Notes: generated from the sequence alone by a model not told the origin. A DNA stretch of 29,089 bases from an uncultured Draconibacterium sp. (GCA_947492175.1 CANLMQ010000049.1:1-29089); one strand, 5' to 3'. Shown: positions 1 to 9,821, counted from the first letter of the stretch. A program made the numbers and translations.

Positions 1-128
1 TGAGTTCATTTATCTAAAAAAAATACACAGCAAAGATGATAATTAATTTTTACTCCCCTAGAAAGTGGAAGTGATCCTAACGATTCGTTGTGTTTGGATA
101 CAGATACAAACCAAATAGCAGGTGTGTA

Positions 129-701
129 ATGACTAATTCTTCAGACCATAATTTAATCGAAGGGATAAGAAAAGGCGATATGGATTCGTTTCGGAAACTC
201 TTTGATGAAAAATATTCTCTGTTTTATGTTTTCATAAAAGGATTGGTGAAAAATTCGCTGTGGGCTGAGGATATTACGCAGAATATTTTTTTAAAAGTTT
301 GGGTAAACCGGGCTAAACTCAATCCGGAACAATCGATACACAACTATTTGTATGTGTTGGCACGAAATGAAGTGCGCGATCATTTCAGGCTAAAGTCAAA
401 TATGTCATATCAGGCAATACAAGAAGATCATAAAGTTTATTCTGAAGATTTTGCCGGTGAAATCGATGTGAAAATGATAAGTGATCAAATAGATCAAATA
501 GTATTGCAAATGCCCGAGCAGCGCCAAAAAGTATTTGTTTTGAGTCGGAAAAAAATGTTGTCAAACAAAGAAATTGCAAATAATTTGAATTTGTCAGTTC
601 GTACAGTTGAGCGTCATATCTTTTTGGCAATGAGAGAGATAAAGCGACATTTACCTGCATATTCTAGTTTTCTGATGTTATTTATGTTCCTAAAATCTTA
701 A
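129..701 (+). CDS. ECF-type RNA polymerase sigma factor
   Basis: A 190-residue sigma-70 family protein of the short ECF type common in Bacteroidota polysaccharide loci. Region 2 (about residues 10-80) contains the AEDITQNIFLKVW helix, which contacts core polymerase and the -10 element. Region 4 (about 120-180) contains a helix-turn-helix reading NKEIANNLNLSVRTVERH. An in-frame GTG lies upstream at position 90, but I chose ATG 129 because it follows AGG and gives the usual family length. The C-terminus is a short hydrophobic tail. A FecR-type anti-sigma gene starts 85 bp downstream on the same strand, followed by a SusC with an STN domain, so this factor most likely drives the locus when substrate is sensed. 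Family assignment is firm; the target promoter is inferred. Confidence 0.93.
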   Translation: MTNSSDHNLIEGIRKGDMDSFRKLFDEKYSLFYVFIKGLVKNSLWAEDITQNIFLKVWVNRAKLNPEQSIHNYLYVLARNEVRDHFRLKSNMSYQAIQEDHKVYSEDFAGEIDVKMISDQIDQIVLQMPEQRQKVFVLSRKKMLSNKEIANNLNLSVRTVERHIFLAMREIKRHLPAYSSFLMLFMFLKS

Positions 702-786
702 AAAAATAGAATTGTTGTTGCGTAGTAAATCTTTTTGATTCGTTCTGTTAATGTACTCACAATTGAGAGTATTTATATAGAACGTT

Positions 787-1776
787 ATGAAAAAAACGCA
801 GTTACAAAATTATTTTTACAATCGTTGTTCATCGCAGCAAGCGAAAGAAGTGGAACAATGGTTGGCAGGCATCGAAGAGGGTGATTCCAATGATTTGTTA
901 CTCAGAGAAATATTGGCTGAGATAGAGGTGGAAAAGAACGACGATTTGGTTAATCGTGCTTTTGATAAGTTTGTAAGTAAAATTCAATCTACTGAGAAAC
1001 AGAAATATGCAGACAGGTCTTTGGTTCGTAAGTTGGGGTGGTTGTATCGAGCAGCAGCGGCATTACTTTTTATTCCAATACTACTCGCCGCAATTTTCTT
1101 TTACAGCGAAAAAAATACTCCGGTTGCATGGGTTGAAGAATACGTTCCGTATGGCGAGAGCAAAATGATATATTTGCCCGATAGCTCAAAAATCTGGCTT
1201 AATGCAGGAACAAAACTGATATATCCCCGTGAATTCAATCACTCTATTCGACAGGTATATGTAGCCGGTGAGGCGTTTGCCGAAATTACAAAAGATAAAA
1301 GACGGCCTTTTATTATGTCGGCCGGTGAAGTATCTGTCGAGGTTTTAGGAACCAAATTCAATGTTAAATCTTATAGCGAAGACTCTTATGTTGCTGTTTC
1401 TCTGCTGGAAGGAGCAGTAAAACTAAATACTCATTTTGAAGATAAAACAGAATCGGCAGTTCTGAAACCCGGCGAAAGTGTTCGATTCTCAAAAAGCACC
1501 GGCGAATTGACTACAAGTGAATTTATTGCCGGTGATATAAATCTTTGGCATACCAATAAAGGCTTTTTCTTTATCGATGAACCTTTAAGCGAAATTGTAC
1601 TTTCTCTGGAACGTTATTTTGACGTAAGAATCAACATCGAAAACGAAGCTTTAAACCAAGAACGCTATTATTCCATATTTGTTAACAACGAAAGCTTAGA
1701 TGACATATTATCGGCTTTGAATGTTAACGGGAAAATGAAAATACGGCGTAATTCGAATTCCGTCTACATTTATTAA
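787..1776 (+). CDS. FecR-family anti-sigma factor
   Basis: A 329-residue inner-membrane regulator. The N-terminal 80 residues are a cytoplasmic sigma-binding region. A single membrane segment follows at about residues 88-106 (alanine/leucine/isoleucine-rich). The periplasmic FecR domain covers about 118-215 and includes the typical VPYGE...LPDSSKIWLNAGT stretch. A C-terminal DUF4974-like domain (about 257-326, starting near FFFIDEPLSEIV) is characteristic of Bacteroidota members. In this family the protein holds the ECF sigma factor until the STN domain of a loaded SusC contacts it in the periplasm. Its position between the sigma gene and the STN-bearing SusC supports that wiring. Length and domain order are normal. 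Confidence 0.93.
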   Translation: MKKTQLQNYFYNRCSSQQAKEVEQWLAGIEEGDSNDLLLREILAEIEVEKNDDLVNRAFDKFVSKIQSTEKQKYADRSLVRKLGWLYRAAAALLFIPILLAAIFFYSEKNTPVAWVEEYVPYGESKMIYLPDSSKIWLNAGTKLIYPREFNHSIRQVYVAGEAFAEITKDKRRPFIMSAGEVSVEVLGTKFNVKSYSEDSYVAVSLLEGAVKLNTHFEDKTESAVLKPGESVRFSKSTGELTTSEFIAGDINLWHTNKGFFFIDEPLSEIVLSLERYFDVRINIENEALNQERYYSIFVNNESLDDILSALNVNGKMKIRRNSNSVYIY

Positions 1777-1843
1777 CATAAACAGGAAAAACAAAGTTTA
1801 ACCAGATAAAATGCTTTTGCTTATGAATTCAAGTTAAAAACAA

Positions 1844-1875
1844 AAGGCGGAGAGGCTCTTACATTCCCCGCCCTT
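1844..1875 (+). other. Intergenic hairpin between anti-sigma gene and susC
   Basis: GGCGG at 1846-1850 can pair with CCGCC at 1868-1872, with partial A/T extension outside the stem and a 17-nt loop. This GC-rich island stands out in an AT-rich gap of 147 bp. No clear U-tract follows, so it could be a weak terminator separating regulator from transporter transcripts or an mRNA-stabilising stem at the susC 5' end. Pairing is seen; the role is inferred. Confidence 0.35.
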
Positions 1876-1923
1876 AAGAGAATTTTAGTTTACTCGTATT
1901 AAACCAAAAAACATTAACAATAT

Positions 1924-4900
1924 ATGTATTTAAAATTAAATAATCTCAATCTGTATCGAACCAGATTGAGGAAATTAATAATTGTCTTTATCATAACACT
2001 ATTGGGAGGTATTACACCAATATATTCTCAATCCATTTCAGTCAACTTCAAAAACGTAACAATTAAGCAAGCCATTAAGGAATTGCAATCAAAGCATCAG
2101 TATTCTTTTTCTATAAATACAAAAGATATAGAAATGGATAAACGTGTCAGTTACAAGGCCGACAATGTTGAATTAACCGAGGTGTTAAATCAAATATTCG
2201 AGGGGCAGGAGTGTTCTGTCATAGTAAAAGACAACATTATCTCGGTTGTAAAAAAACAAGAACAAAAAGACCAGCCGGCCAATCAAACACAAAAAGTAAA
2301 ACTTACAGGTAAAGTTTTAGACGAATCGAATGAGGCTGTTATTGGGGCAACAGTTATTGTTAAAGGCACAACCAAGGGAACAATAACCAATATTGACGGG
2401 CTTTTTGAGATGGAAGTTAATCCAACGGAAACAATCGTTATTTCTTTTGTTGGGTACAATAGTCAGGAGTTTCTTGTAGGAAATAAGACGCATATTGATA
2501 TTACACTGGCCACTGCATCAATCGGATTGGATGATGTGGTAGTAACTGCACTGGGTATTAAACGCGAAGAAAAAGCGCTTAGTTATAATGTGCAAAAAGT
2601 GGGCAGCGAAGAGTTGACAACGGTTAAAAATGCCAACTTTATGAATTCTCTTGCAGGAAAAGTGGCAGGAGTGCAAATTAATTCAAGTGCAGCAGGCCCG
2701 GGTTCGGCGGTAAAAGTAGTAATGCGTGGTACAAAATCGATTACACTTAGCAATAATGCCTTGTATGTTATTGACGGTGTGCCTATGAACAACTACATGT
2801 ATGGAAATTCCGATGCCGGGGCATACGCGTCTCAACCGGGAACTGAAAGTGCAGCTGATATTAACCCTGACGACATTGAAAGTATGTCTGTTTTAACAGG
2901 CCCGTCTGCGGCAGCTCTGTACGGATACGAAGGTTCAAACGGGGTGATTTTAATCACTACAAAAAAAGGCCGGGCAGGAAAAACGTCTGTTTCTTACAGC
3001 AACAGTACAACATTTTCCTCTCCTGTAATGATGCCTAAATTTCAAAATAAATATGGAAATGTAAATGACATATCAACAAGTTGGGGAGCTCCTACAGAAT
3101 ACAGGTATAATCCGGAAAACTTTTTCAATACCGGCGTAAACCTGGTAAACACCGCGTCAATTTCAACCGGAAACGACAAAAGTCAAAGCTACCTTTCTGT
3201 TTCGGCAAATAATGCATCGGGTATTCTACCAAATAATGAATACGACCGTTACAATTTTACATACCGTAACACCAGTTCTTTTCTGAATGACAAGTTTATG
3301 CTTGATGCCAGTGTAAATTACATTGTGCAGGAAAGTAAAAACATGGTTGCACAGGGCCAGTATTTCAATCCGCTTCCGGCGCTTTATCTTTTCCCGAGGG
3401 GTGAAGATTTTCGTGAGGTGCAGTTGTTTGAACGTTATGATGTTGCGCGCGAAGTGAATGTTCAGTTCTGGCCGTACGGAGACCAGGGATTATCGTTGCA
3501 AAACCCGTACTGGATAATGAACCGGATGAACCGGGAAGTAAACAGAAGAAGGTACATATTGTCAACAAGCCTGAAATACAATATTACCGACTGGCTTAAT
3601 ATAGTTGGCCGGGTAAATGTTGATAACTCGAATCTTGAAAACACTGATAGCAGGCATGCAGGAACACTGGCTGTTTTTGCCGGAGCTAAAGGTCGTTTTC
3701 GAGTGGAAGATCGCGATGAGAGACAAACTTATGCTGATGTAATCGCCAGCATGAACAAAAGGATTGGCGACTTTTCTGTAAATGTAAACCTTGGGGCATC
3801 GGTTAAAGACCGCCGGGTTAGCAGCCGGATGATTGAAGGCGATCTGGAAAAAATAACCAACTGGTTTACAATTGAGAACATGGGCCGATCTGTTGGTGTT
3901 TTTAAACTCGATGATGACGGGCTTAAACGTCAAACCCAATCCGTATTTGCCAACGCAGAATTTGGCTATAAAAGTTTCCTTTTTCTTACACTTACCGGTC
4001 GTAACGACTGGGATTCAGCACTTGCGTGGTCAGAGTCAAAAGAGCGCTCATTCTTTTATCCATCGGTTGGATTATCGAGTCTTGCAAGCGAAGTAATTGA
4101 ATTGCCCGATTGGTTTAACTACCTGAAAGGACGTGTTGCATTTACATCGGTTGGAAACTCGTATGACCCATATCTTACCCGACGGTTTTATATTTACGAT
4201 GCTCAGACCGATTCGTACCAACTGTCGCGTACAAAACCAAATTATAACCTGAAACCTGAAATTACAAACTCGTTCGAGGCCGGTCTTAATATGAAGTTTT
4301 TTGACGCCAGCCTTTCTCTTGATGCAACTTATTATTACTCGAATACCAGCAATCAGACTCACCTTGCAAAATTGGCTGATGGAAGAAACGATAATGTTTA
4401 CATTCAGGCTGGAAATGTTGTAAACTCGGGTATTGAACTGGCTTTGGGTTATAGTCGCGAATGGGGAAAATTTAACTGGTCGTCGAACTACACTTTTACT
4501 TATAATAAGAATAAGGTTGAAAGACTGGTTAGCGATTTCCTTATTGATGGACAGCAAATTGAAATCACTGAAATTAATAAAGCCACATTAGGGAGTTCAG
4601 GTTCTCCTCAGTTAAAACTTACAGAAGGAGGTACAATGGGAGACATTTATATGACTTCCGATTTTAAACGCGACAATAACGGATACATCTATCTTGACCA
4701 TTCAACATTACTTCCGTCGATGGTTAGTTTAAATCCTGATGAGTATAAAAAGTTGGGTTCTTTACTTCCGAAATTCAATATGGGCTGGCGTAATACTTTC
4801 TCGTATAAAGGACTTCGTTTAAACGTTTTGCTTAGCGGACGCTTTGGTGGTTTGGCAGTATCAAATACACAAGCCATGCTCGATCGTTACGGCGTTTCTG

Positions 4901-5262
4901 AACATAGTGCAAATCTGCGCGAAGCAGGAGGCGTATCAATTAACGGAAACGAAATACCGGCTCAAGATTTCTTAAACATTGTGGGCGAAGGAACGGGAAA
5001 AGCAGACTATTATGTATATGATGCTACCAATATTCGTTTGCAGGAAGTTAGCCTTGAGTACATGATCCCAAGAAAGAAATTAAACAATGTTGCAGATGTT
5101 ACTCTTGCTCTGGTTGGAAGCAACCTGGGTATGTTGTATTGTAAAGCGCCTTTCGATCCGGAGCTGGTACCTTCTGCAGCGAGTACATTCTATACAGGGG
5201 TCGACTATTTTATGCAGCCTAGTTTAAGGAACCTGGGTTTTAGTGTTAAGTTACAATTCTAA
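1924..5262 (+). CDS. SusC/RagA-family TonB-dependent glycan transporter with STN domain
   Basis: An 1112-residue outer-membrane TonB-dependent transporter. A signal peptide ends near residue 35. An STN domain (about 37-112, starting SVNFKNVTIKQAIKELQ) marks it as a signalling transporter that talks to the upstream FecR protein. A carboxypeptidase-D-like domain follows at about 126-205 (KLTGKVLDESNEAVIGATV), then DDVVVTALGI, the plug with the SusC hallmark NALYVIDGVPMNN, and a beta barrel ending in a C-terminal phenylalanine. In this family it imports oligosaccharides released at the surface, with a SusD lid; the SusD-like gene starts 9 bp downstream. Paired with a GH18 endoglycosidase, the likely substrate is an N-glycan released by that enzyme, which is inferred. 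Length is normal. Confidence 0.96.
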   Translation: MYLKLNNLNLYRTRLRKLIIVFIITLLGGITPIYSQSISVNFKNVTIKQAIKELQSKHQYSFSINTKDIEMDKRVSYKADNVELTEVLNQIFEGQECSVIVKDNIISVVKKQEQKDQPANQTQKVKLTGKVLDESNEAVIGATVIVKGTTKGTITNIDGLFEMEVNPTETIVISFVGYNSQEFLVGNKTHIDITLATASIGLDDVVVTALGIKREEKALSYNVQKVGSEELTTVKNANFMNSLAGKVAGVQINSSAAGPGSAVKVVMRGTKSITLSNNALYVIDGVPMNNYMYGNSDAGAYASQPGTESAADINPDDIESMSVLTGPSAAALYGYEGSNGVILITTKKGRAGKTSVSYSNSTTFSSPVMMPKFQNKYGNVNDISTSWGAPTEYRYNPENFFNTGVNLVNTASISTGNDKSQSYLSVSANNASGILPNNEYDRYNFTYRNTSSFLNDKFMLDASVNYIVQESKNMVAQGQYFNPLPALYLFPRGEDFREVQLFERYDVAREVNVQFWPYGDQGLSLQNPYWIMNRMNREVNRRRYILSTSLKYNITDWLNIVGRVNVDNSNLENTDSRHAGTLAVFAGAKGRFRVEDRDERQTYADVIASMNKRIGDFSVNVNLGASVKDRRVSSRMIEGDLEKITNWFTIENMGRSVGVFKLDDDGLKRQTQSVFANAEFGYKSFLFLTLTGRNDWDSALAWSESKERSFFYPSVGLSSLASEVIELPDWFNYLKGRVAFTSVGNSYDPYLTRRFYIYDAQTDSYQLSRTKPNYNLKPEITNSFEAGLNMKFFDASLSLDATYYYSNTSNQTHLAKLADGRNDNVYIQAGNVVNSGIELALGYSREWGKFNWSSNYTFTYNKNKVERLVSDFLIDGQQIEITEINKATLGSSGSPQLKLTEGGTMGDIYMTSDFKRDNNGYIYLDHSTLLPSMVSLNPDEYKKLGSLLPKFNMGWRNTFSYKGLRLNVLLSGRFGGLAVSNTQAMLDRYGVSEHSANLREAGGVSINGNEIPAQDFLNIVGEGTGKADYYVYDATNIRLQEVSLEYMIPRKKLNNVADVTLALVGSNLGMLYCKAPFDPELVPSAASTFYTGVDYFMQPSLRNLGFSVKLQF

Positions 5263-5271
5263 AAGAGCGAA

Positions 5272-6855
5272 ATGATGAAACAAAATAATCTAATAACGAT
5301 ACGCAAGGCAATTATGCTGCTTTTTGCAGCTTTGCTAATCTCTTCCTGTACCGATAATTTTGAAGACTTAAACCTGCATCCGTCAAATCCGTCTGAAACA
5401 GATCTGACGAATTCGGAAAGGATCGGGTCTTTGTTCCCAACGTTAATTTCAACCATGCATTATGCGCAGGAAAACAGAAACCAAATGGTTGAGCAAATGG
5501 TTGGAAACCAGTACGGAGGTTACATGGTAACAACCAATAGCTGGCAGGGAACTAACTTCGGAACCTTTAACCCTGCCAAAGACTGGGTTGACTATCCGTT
5601 CAATACAATTATGGTTGATTTTAACTCGAATTATCTGTTTGTAAAGGAAGTAACTCAAAGCACCGGATACATTTATGCATGGGCAAATATCCTTCGTGTG
5701 GCAACCATGTTACGTGTAACCGATATGTATGGGCCAATACCCTATTCGAAAATAGGCGAAGGCGGTTTAACAACAGGTTTCGACAACGTTAAAGATGTGT
5801 ACCATAACCTTATTGAGGACCTGGATAACAGTATTACTTCATTAACCAATTATATTGCAGAAAAACCAACAGAAAGCCCTTTGGCTGAATACGATGTTGT
5901 ATTCAATGGCGATTTTGGGAAATGGATCCGCTTTGCCAATTCATTAAAATTAAGAATGGCTATTCGTATTGCTTTGGTTGACACAGAGTATGCCAAAGAC
6001 GTTATGCAGCAAGCTATTAATGCAGGACCAATTGAGGTGAATACCGACAATGCTTTTATTCCTACACAGGATAATCCCTATTATAAATCCTCACATTCAT
6101 GGGGCGACCTGGCCGTTAGCGCTGTGTTGTCGGCCTATATGAACGGTTTTGAAGATCCCCGCAGGGAAGTATACATGACCAAGGCTACTTATGGAGAAGC
6201 GTATAGGGGAGTTCGAATGGGAATTGAAAACATATATAAACCGTGGTATTCTGCCACAACGTACTTTTCAAAACCTGCGTTTGCTTCTAACTCGCCGTTA
6301 TTGGTTTATTGTGCAGCCGAAACTTCTTTTTTGAAAGCTGAAGCGGCGTTAAGAGGATGGATTTCAGGAGGCGACGAACAAGCGCGCTTGTATTACGAGG
6401 AAGGTATTACTTTGTCGATGGAGCAACACGGCGTAACAGCCGGAGGCTACAAGGAGTCAACAACAACTCCTGAAGTTTATAAAGATATTGCAACCAATAT
6501 TTCAATTGCAGTTGGTACTCCGGTTACTGTATCGTGGGATGATGCCGGCACAGCAGAGAATACCAAACTGGAAAAGATTATCACTCAAAAATGGTTGGCC
6601 AATTATCCACTTGGGTTTGAATCATGGTGTGATCACAGACGAACTGGCTTCCCTCAGTTTTTCCCGGCACAGGATAATCTTAGTTCAAGCGGTTTTATCG
6701 GCGATGTTACAAACAGTGCTTCTCGCATGGTAAGACGCTTACCGTTTCCACAATCGCAGTACCAGGGAAATAATACGAATGTACAGGAGGCTGTACAAAT
6801 GCTGGGCGGTGACGATGTTGCCAATACAGATATATGGTGGGCACAACAGCCTTAA
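5272..6855 (+). CDS. SusD/RagB-like nutrient-binding outer-membrane lipoprotein
   Basis: A 527-residue lipoprotein with signal peptide and lipobox LISSC (Cys26 if translation begins at the first of two consecutive ATGs). The body matches the SusD-like subgroup (SusD-like_2): WANILRVATMLRVTDMYGPIPYSKIG in the TPR-like core, a DYPFNTIMVDFNSNY segment early on, and the FGKWIRFANSLKLRMAIRI helix. In the family it caps the SusC barrel and captures glycan. It follows susC by 9 bp and precedes the GH18 gene by 79 bp, consistent with one transcript. Family call is firm; glycan specificity is inferred from neighbours. Confidence 0.94.
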   Translation: MMKQNNLITIRKAIMLLFAALLISSCTDNFEDLNLHPSNPSETDLTNSERIGSLFPTLISTMHYAQENRNQMVEQMVGNQYGGYMVTTNSWQGTNFGTFNPAKDWVDYPFNTIMVDFNSNYLFVKEVTQSTGYIYAWANILRVATMLRVTDMYGPIPYSKIGEGGLTTGFDNVKDVYHNLIEDLDNSITSLTNYIAEKPTESPLAEYDVVFNGDFGKWIRFANSLKLRMAIRIALVDTEYAKDVMQQAINAGPIEVNTDNAFIPTQDNPYYKSSHSWGDLAVSAVLSAYMNGFEDPRREVYMTKATYGEAYRGVRMGIENIYKPWYSATTYFSKPAFASNSPLLVYCAAETSFLKAEAALRGWISGGDEQARLYYEEGITLSMEQHGVTAGGYKESTTTPEVYKDIATNISIAVGTPVTVSWDDAGTAENTKLEKIITQKWLANYPLGFESWCDHRRTGFPQFFPAQDNLSSSGFIGDVTNSASRMVRRLPFPQSQYQGNNTNVQEAVQMLGGDDVANTDIWWAQQP

Positions 6856-6934
6856 AACGGGTAATTATTATGAAGACTTTTAAGGATTTCAAAGATTCTA
6901 CCTGTATGAATACCACATTAAAAAGTAAATCGAA

Positions 6935-8080
6935 ATGAAAATACGAAATATAAAAATATCATTATTGGCCTTTCTTATGGCTTCCCTGTTTTCAGGGTGC
7001 AGCGATTGGCTTGAAACAGAATCTGTAAATGATACGGATTTAAATGCGACAATTAAAAGCGACGAATACTATGCTGCCCTTCGCGAATGGAAGAGTACTC
7101 CGGGGCTTCCACAGGTATTTGTATGGTTCGATAACTGGAATGGCATTTCTCCAACAGGAGAAAACAGTCTGAGAGGGCTGCCTGATTCAGTAACTATTGC
7201 TTCCAACTGGGGCGGACACCCTAAATTCGATCTTAGCCCTGAACGTAAGGCTGATATGGAATACGTGCAAAAAGTAAAAGGAACGAAAGTCGTTGTAACA
7301 CTGTTTTCTGCAAAAGTAGGGGATGATATGCCCGAAGATGAAATTTATAATATCGGGAATAGCTCAGACGAAGCAGTTGTGAGACCGGCGATTCGTAAAT
7401 ATGCAGAAGCAATTTATGATGCTGTTGTTGCAGCAGGTTACGACGGTTTCGATTGGGACTATGAACCCTATTATGGTGGTATGTTCGATGCTTATCTTTG
7501 GTTGAATGATGTACAAAGCCGGATCTTCATCGAAGAACTTGGTTACTGGTTTGGCCCGGGCTCTCAACGTACGGACCGCGATGGCCGAAAAGAAGCCATT
7601 CCCGGATTGTTGTTTCTTGTTGACGGAGAAATTGGTGTAGGAAAAGGTATGGGCGAAGACTGGGAATCGCAATACATCGACTATTTTGTTTTACAGGCTT
7701 ATGGCTCAACTACTGACAGAAACCGTACTTACCGTGTGAAAGGTGCTTTAGGAGATATGGCCAAACACATTGAATCCGGAGTAATTACAGAGAAAGAAGT
7801 TGTTCGCAGAACAATTCTTACTGAAAACTTTGAGTCATATGCCAATTCCGGAGGTGGATTTCTTGGTATGTCGGAGTTTATATATGAACCCGAAGGACTA
7901 AATCAACAAATCGGCGGATGCGGACTGTATCGGTCGGGATTTGATTACGCACCAAAAGGGAAAGGTGATTATGACGGATCGCCCGAATACTATTTCCTGC
8001 GTAAGGGAATTACGAACATATTCAGGATATTCAACGAAAGACAAAATACTACTGACCAAAGCACTGAAGCTGTGAAATAG
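6935..8080 (+). CDS. GH18 endo-beta-N-acetylglucosaminidase-like lipoprotein
   Basis: A 381-residue glycoside hydrolase family 18 protein with lipobox LFSGC (Cys22), so probably surface-anchored. The GH18 catalytic motif is intact: YDGFDWDYE, with D170, D173, D175 and the proton donor E177. Other typical pieces are VFVWFDNWNG near the first strand, KVVVTLFSAKVGD on strand 3, and YFVLQAYGSTTDRN after the catalytic strand. This pattern matches endo-beta-N-acetylglucosaminidases of the Endo F1/BT_3987 type, which cut between the two GlcNAc residues of N-glycan cores, rather than processive chitinases. No chitin-binding module is visible. Other GH18 activities remain possible. It sits directly after susCD, which supports a role in releasing the imported glycan. 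Confidence 0.9.
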   Translation: MKIRNIKISLLAFLMASLFSGCSDWLETESVNDTDLNATIKSDEYYAALREWKSTPGLPQVFVWFDNWNGISPTGENSLRGLPDSVTIASNWGGHPKFDLSPERKADMEYVQKVKGTKVVVTLFSAKVGDDMPEDEIYNIGNSSDEAVVRPAIRKYAEAIYDAVVAAGYDGFDWDYEPYYGGMFDAYLWLNDVQSRIFIEELGYWFGPGSQRTDRDGRKEAIPGLLFLVDGEIGVGKGMGEDWESQYIDYFVLQAYGSTTDRNRTYRVKGALGDMAKHIESGVITEKEVVRRTILTENFESYANSGGGFLGMSEFIYEPEGLNQQIGGCGLYRSGFDYAPKGKGDYDGSPEYYFLRKGITNIFRIFNERQNTTDQSTEAVK

Positions 8081-8388
8081 TAGTAACAGTTTTAATTTAA
8101 AATGAGACAATCAATTCTAATATAATCATTCCAGGTAAAAGAGTTTGGGTAGTATAATGAGAAAAAGTTATGAGCTTCAAAAATGTTTTCTTGATATTTT
8201 CTCTTCCTGCTTCCCGAATCTTTTATCCGGTTGTAATTTTTGAATGGATGAAACTCATGTAAAAACTTTAATATTATAATTAGATGAAACGAACATGAAA
8301 TTTAATCTGCACCATTTCACAAACAAGCATAATTAAATTTCATCGAGAGTTCCATACGTTACAATTGAAAAATAAAAAATTTAAACGG
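8081..8388 (+). other. 308-bp gap between GH18 and surface lipoprotein genes, with a perfect inverted repeat
   Basis: No coding sequence is visible. The stretch is very AT-rich. Near its 3' end it contains ATGAAATTTAAT (8295-8306) and the exact reverse complement ATTAAATTTCAT (8332-8343), separated by 25 nt and ending 45 bp before the start codon of the next gene. The stem lacks GC pairs and has no following U-tract, so it is not a standard terminator. It could be an RNA stem affecting translation or transcript stability of the last gene, or a protein-binding site. Confidence 0.5.
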
Positions 8389-9525
8389 ATGAAAAGGAAA
8401 TATATATTAAGCTTCATTATCGCATGCATGAGCATGTTTTTTACAGGCTGCGAAGATGCCGAATATGAGGTTATCGACAATAGCATTTATATAAGCGATG
8501 CAGTTACTTCCAAGTCTGCAACCTTAACCATGGAAGAAGAGGTTGTGATTAATGTTAATGTACGACTTGCAAAACATGTGGAAAATGATGTCGAAATAGC
8601 CATCAAATTAAACGCTGACTTGCTTGATTCCTATAATAAAGCAAATGATACGGAATTTTATTCTGTGCCTGATTTTAAGTTGCCTGAAGATGCAAAAGTG
8701 ATTATTCCGGCAGGTGAAATAAGTGCTGTTTATTCGTTTAGTATTAAAGATTTTAATACCGAAGGAAAACAATATGCACTTGGAGTTGAATTGGGAGAAG
8801 TACTGGCCGGAGATGTAAATAAGTCAGTGTCGCAATCTAAGTTTATTTACCTGATATCAAAACCGCTGAAAGTTTCGGTACCTGTTCTTAACGGATTAAG
8901 CGGAAAGATTACTATGGCGCCGGAAAGTAATTGGGAAATCAGCACAAACGAGTGGTCGCTTGAATTTTGGTCGCGCATGTCGGGATACAACAGAAATAAC
9001 CAGGCAGTTTTCAGTACAGGAAGTAAGGACCATGAGATTTACATCAGGTTTGGCGATGCAAACAAACCGTACAACTATTTGCAAATTAAAACGCTGGGTG
9101 GTCAGGTTCAAACTGCTTCTGATTTGAAAGCAGGTCAATGGTATCATTGGGCTTTTGTGTACGACGGAACAAGTCTTACTATTTACAGGAATGGACAGCA
9201 GGATGTAAAATTCAATCCGCCGACTCCAAAAGGAGGTGCTGTTCGTTTTGATTATATGAAGATGATCTCCAGTGGATCGTATTTCGTAGATCAGTGTGCA
9301 ATGAGCCAGGTGCGTTTATGGAAAACAGCCATTTCTCAAACACAAATTGAGAACAACATGTTTTTCTCTGTAAATCCTTCTAATTCTGATCTGATTGGAT
9401 ATTGGCCAATGGATGCAGGAGAAGGAAATGCTTTTATGGATATAACAGGAAATGGTCACGATGGAACTGCCGATGAAGGCGTAGTTGCAGGATGGGAACA
9501 TAATATCCGTTTCGATCAGCAGTAG
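8389..9525 (+). CDS. DUF1735/LamG-like surface glycan-binding lipoprotein
   Basis: A 378-residue lipoprotein. I chose ATG 8389 (MKRKYILSF...), which puts the lipobox FFTGC near residue 20; a TTG at 8365 in frame would add eight residues. Residues about 30-155 resemble DUF1735, a beta-sandwich common in Bacteroidota glycan-binding proteins. The C-terminal 220 residues form a concanavalin A/LamG-like domain with WSLEFWSRM, GQWYHWAFVYDGTSLTIYRNG and a final GYWPMDAGEGNAFMDITGNGHDG. In the family such proteins bind glycan at the cell surface beside SusCD. It is the last gene before a strong terminator. No catalytic residues are recognisable, so binding rather than hydrolysis is favoured. Confidence 0.85.
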   Translation: MKRKYILSFIIACMSMFFTGCEDAEYEVIDNSIYISDAVTSKSATLTMEEEVVINVNVRLAKHVENDVEIAIKLNADLLDSYNKANDTEFYSVPDFKLPEDAKVIIPAGEISAVYSFSIKDFNTEGKQYALGVELGEVLAGDVNKSVSQSKFIYLISKPLKVSVPVLNGLSGKITMAPESNWEISTNEWSLEFWSRMSGYNRNNQAVFSTGSKDHEIYIRFGDANKPYNYLQIKTLGGQVQTASDLKAGQWYHWAFVYDGTSLTIYRNGQQDVKFNPPTPKGGAVRFDYMKMISSGSYFVDQCAMSQVRLWKTAISQTQIENNMFFSVNPSNSDLIGYWPMDAGEGNAFMDITGNGHDGTADEGVVAGWEHNIRFDQQ

Positions 9526-9580
9526 TTGGCCGGAGAAATATGTTCTGCTAACCATATTTACTATTTAAATATAAAATTGA

Positions 9581-9610
9581 CAAAGGGGCTAAAAGCCCCT
9601 TTGTTTTGTT
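9581..9610 (+). terminator. Rho-independent terminator of the polysaccharide locus
   Basis: CAAAGGGGC at 9581-9589 pairs perfectly with GCCCCTTTG at 9595-9603 around a 5-nt loop, followed by TTTTGTT. It lies 55 bp after the stop of the last lipoprotein gene and would end the sigma-to-lipoprotein transcription unit. Confidence 0.88.
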
Positions 9611-9821
9611 AGGTAGGTTATATAATCAAACTTTAAACGTTTAGAAGAAATCTGAAAGAGAACAATACCCAAACCAATTTTTTGTTACTTAAAGTTTCCG
9701 CTTCAATATATAGTTTGAGACTTATTAACATCCTTAATCATCTAATGTATAGTTGTTTTAGTTATTTGATTGATTGTTTGTTTATAAGTAGGATATCCAA
9801 ATAGTCAGTAAAAGCTTTAAC

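Noticed and set aside
3365..4557. Several minus-strand open frames inside the susC gene
   Set aside because: The plus frame encodes a complete transporter; the antisense frames have no start context, domains or coding-like composition of their own.
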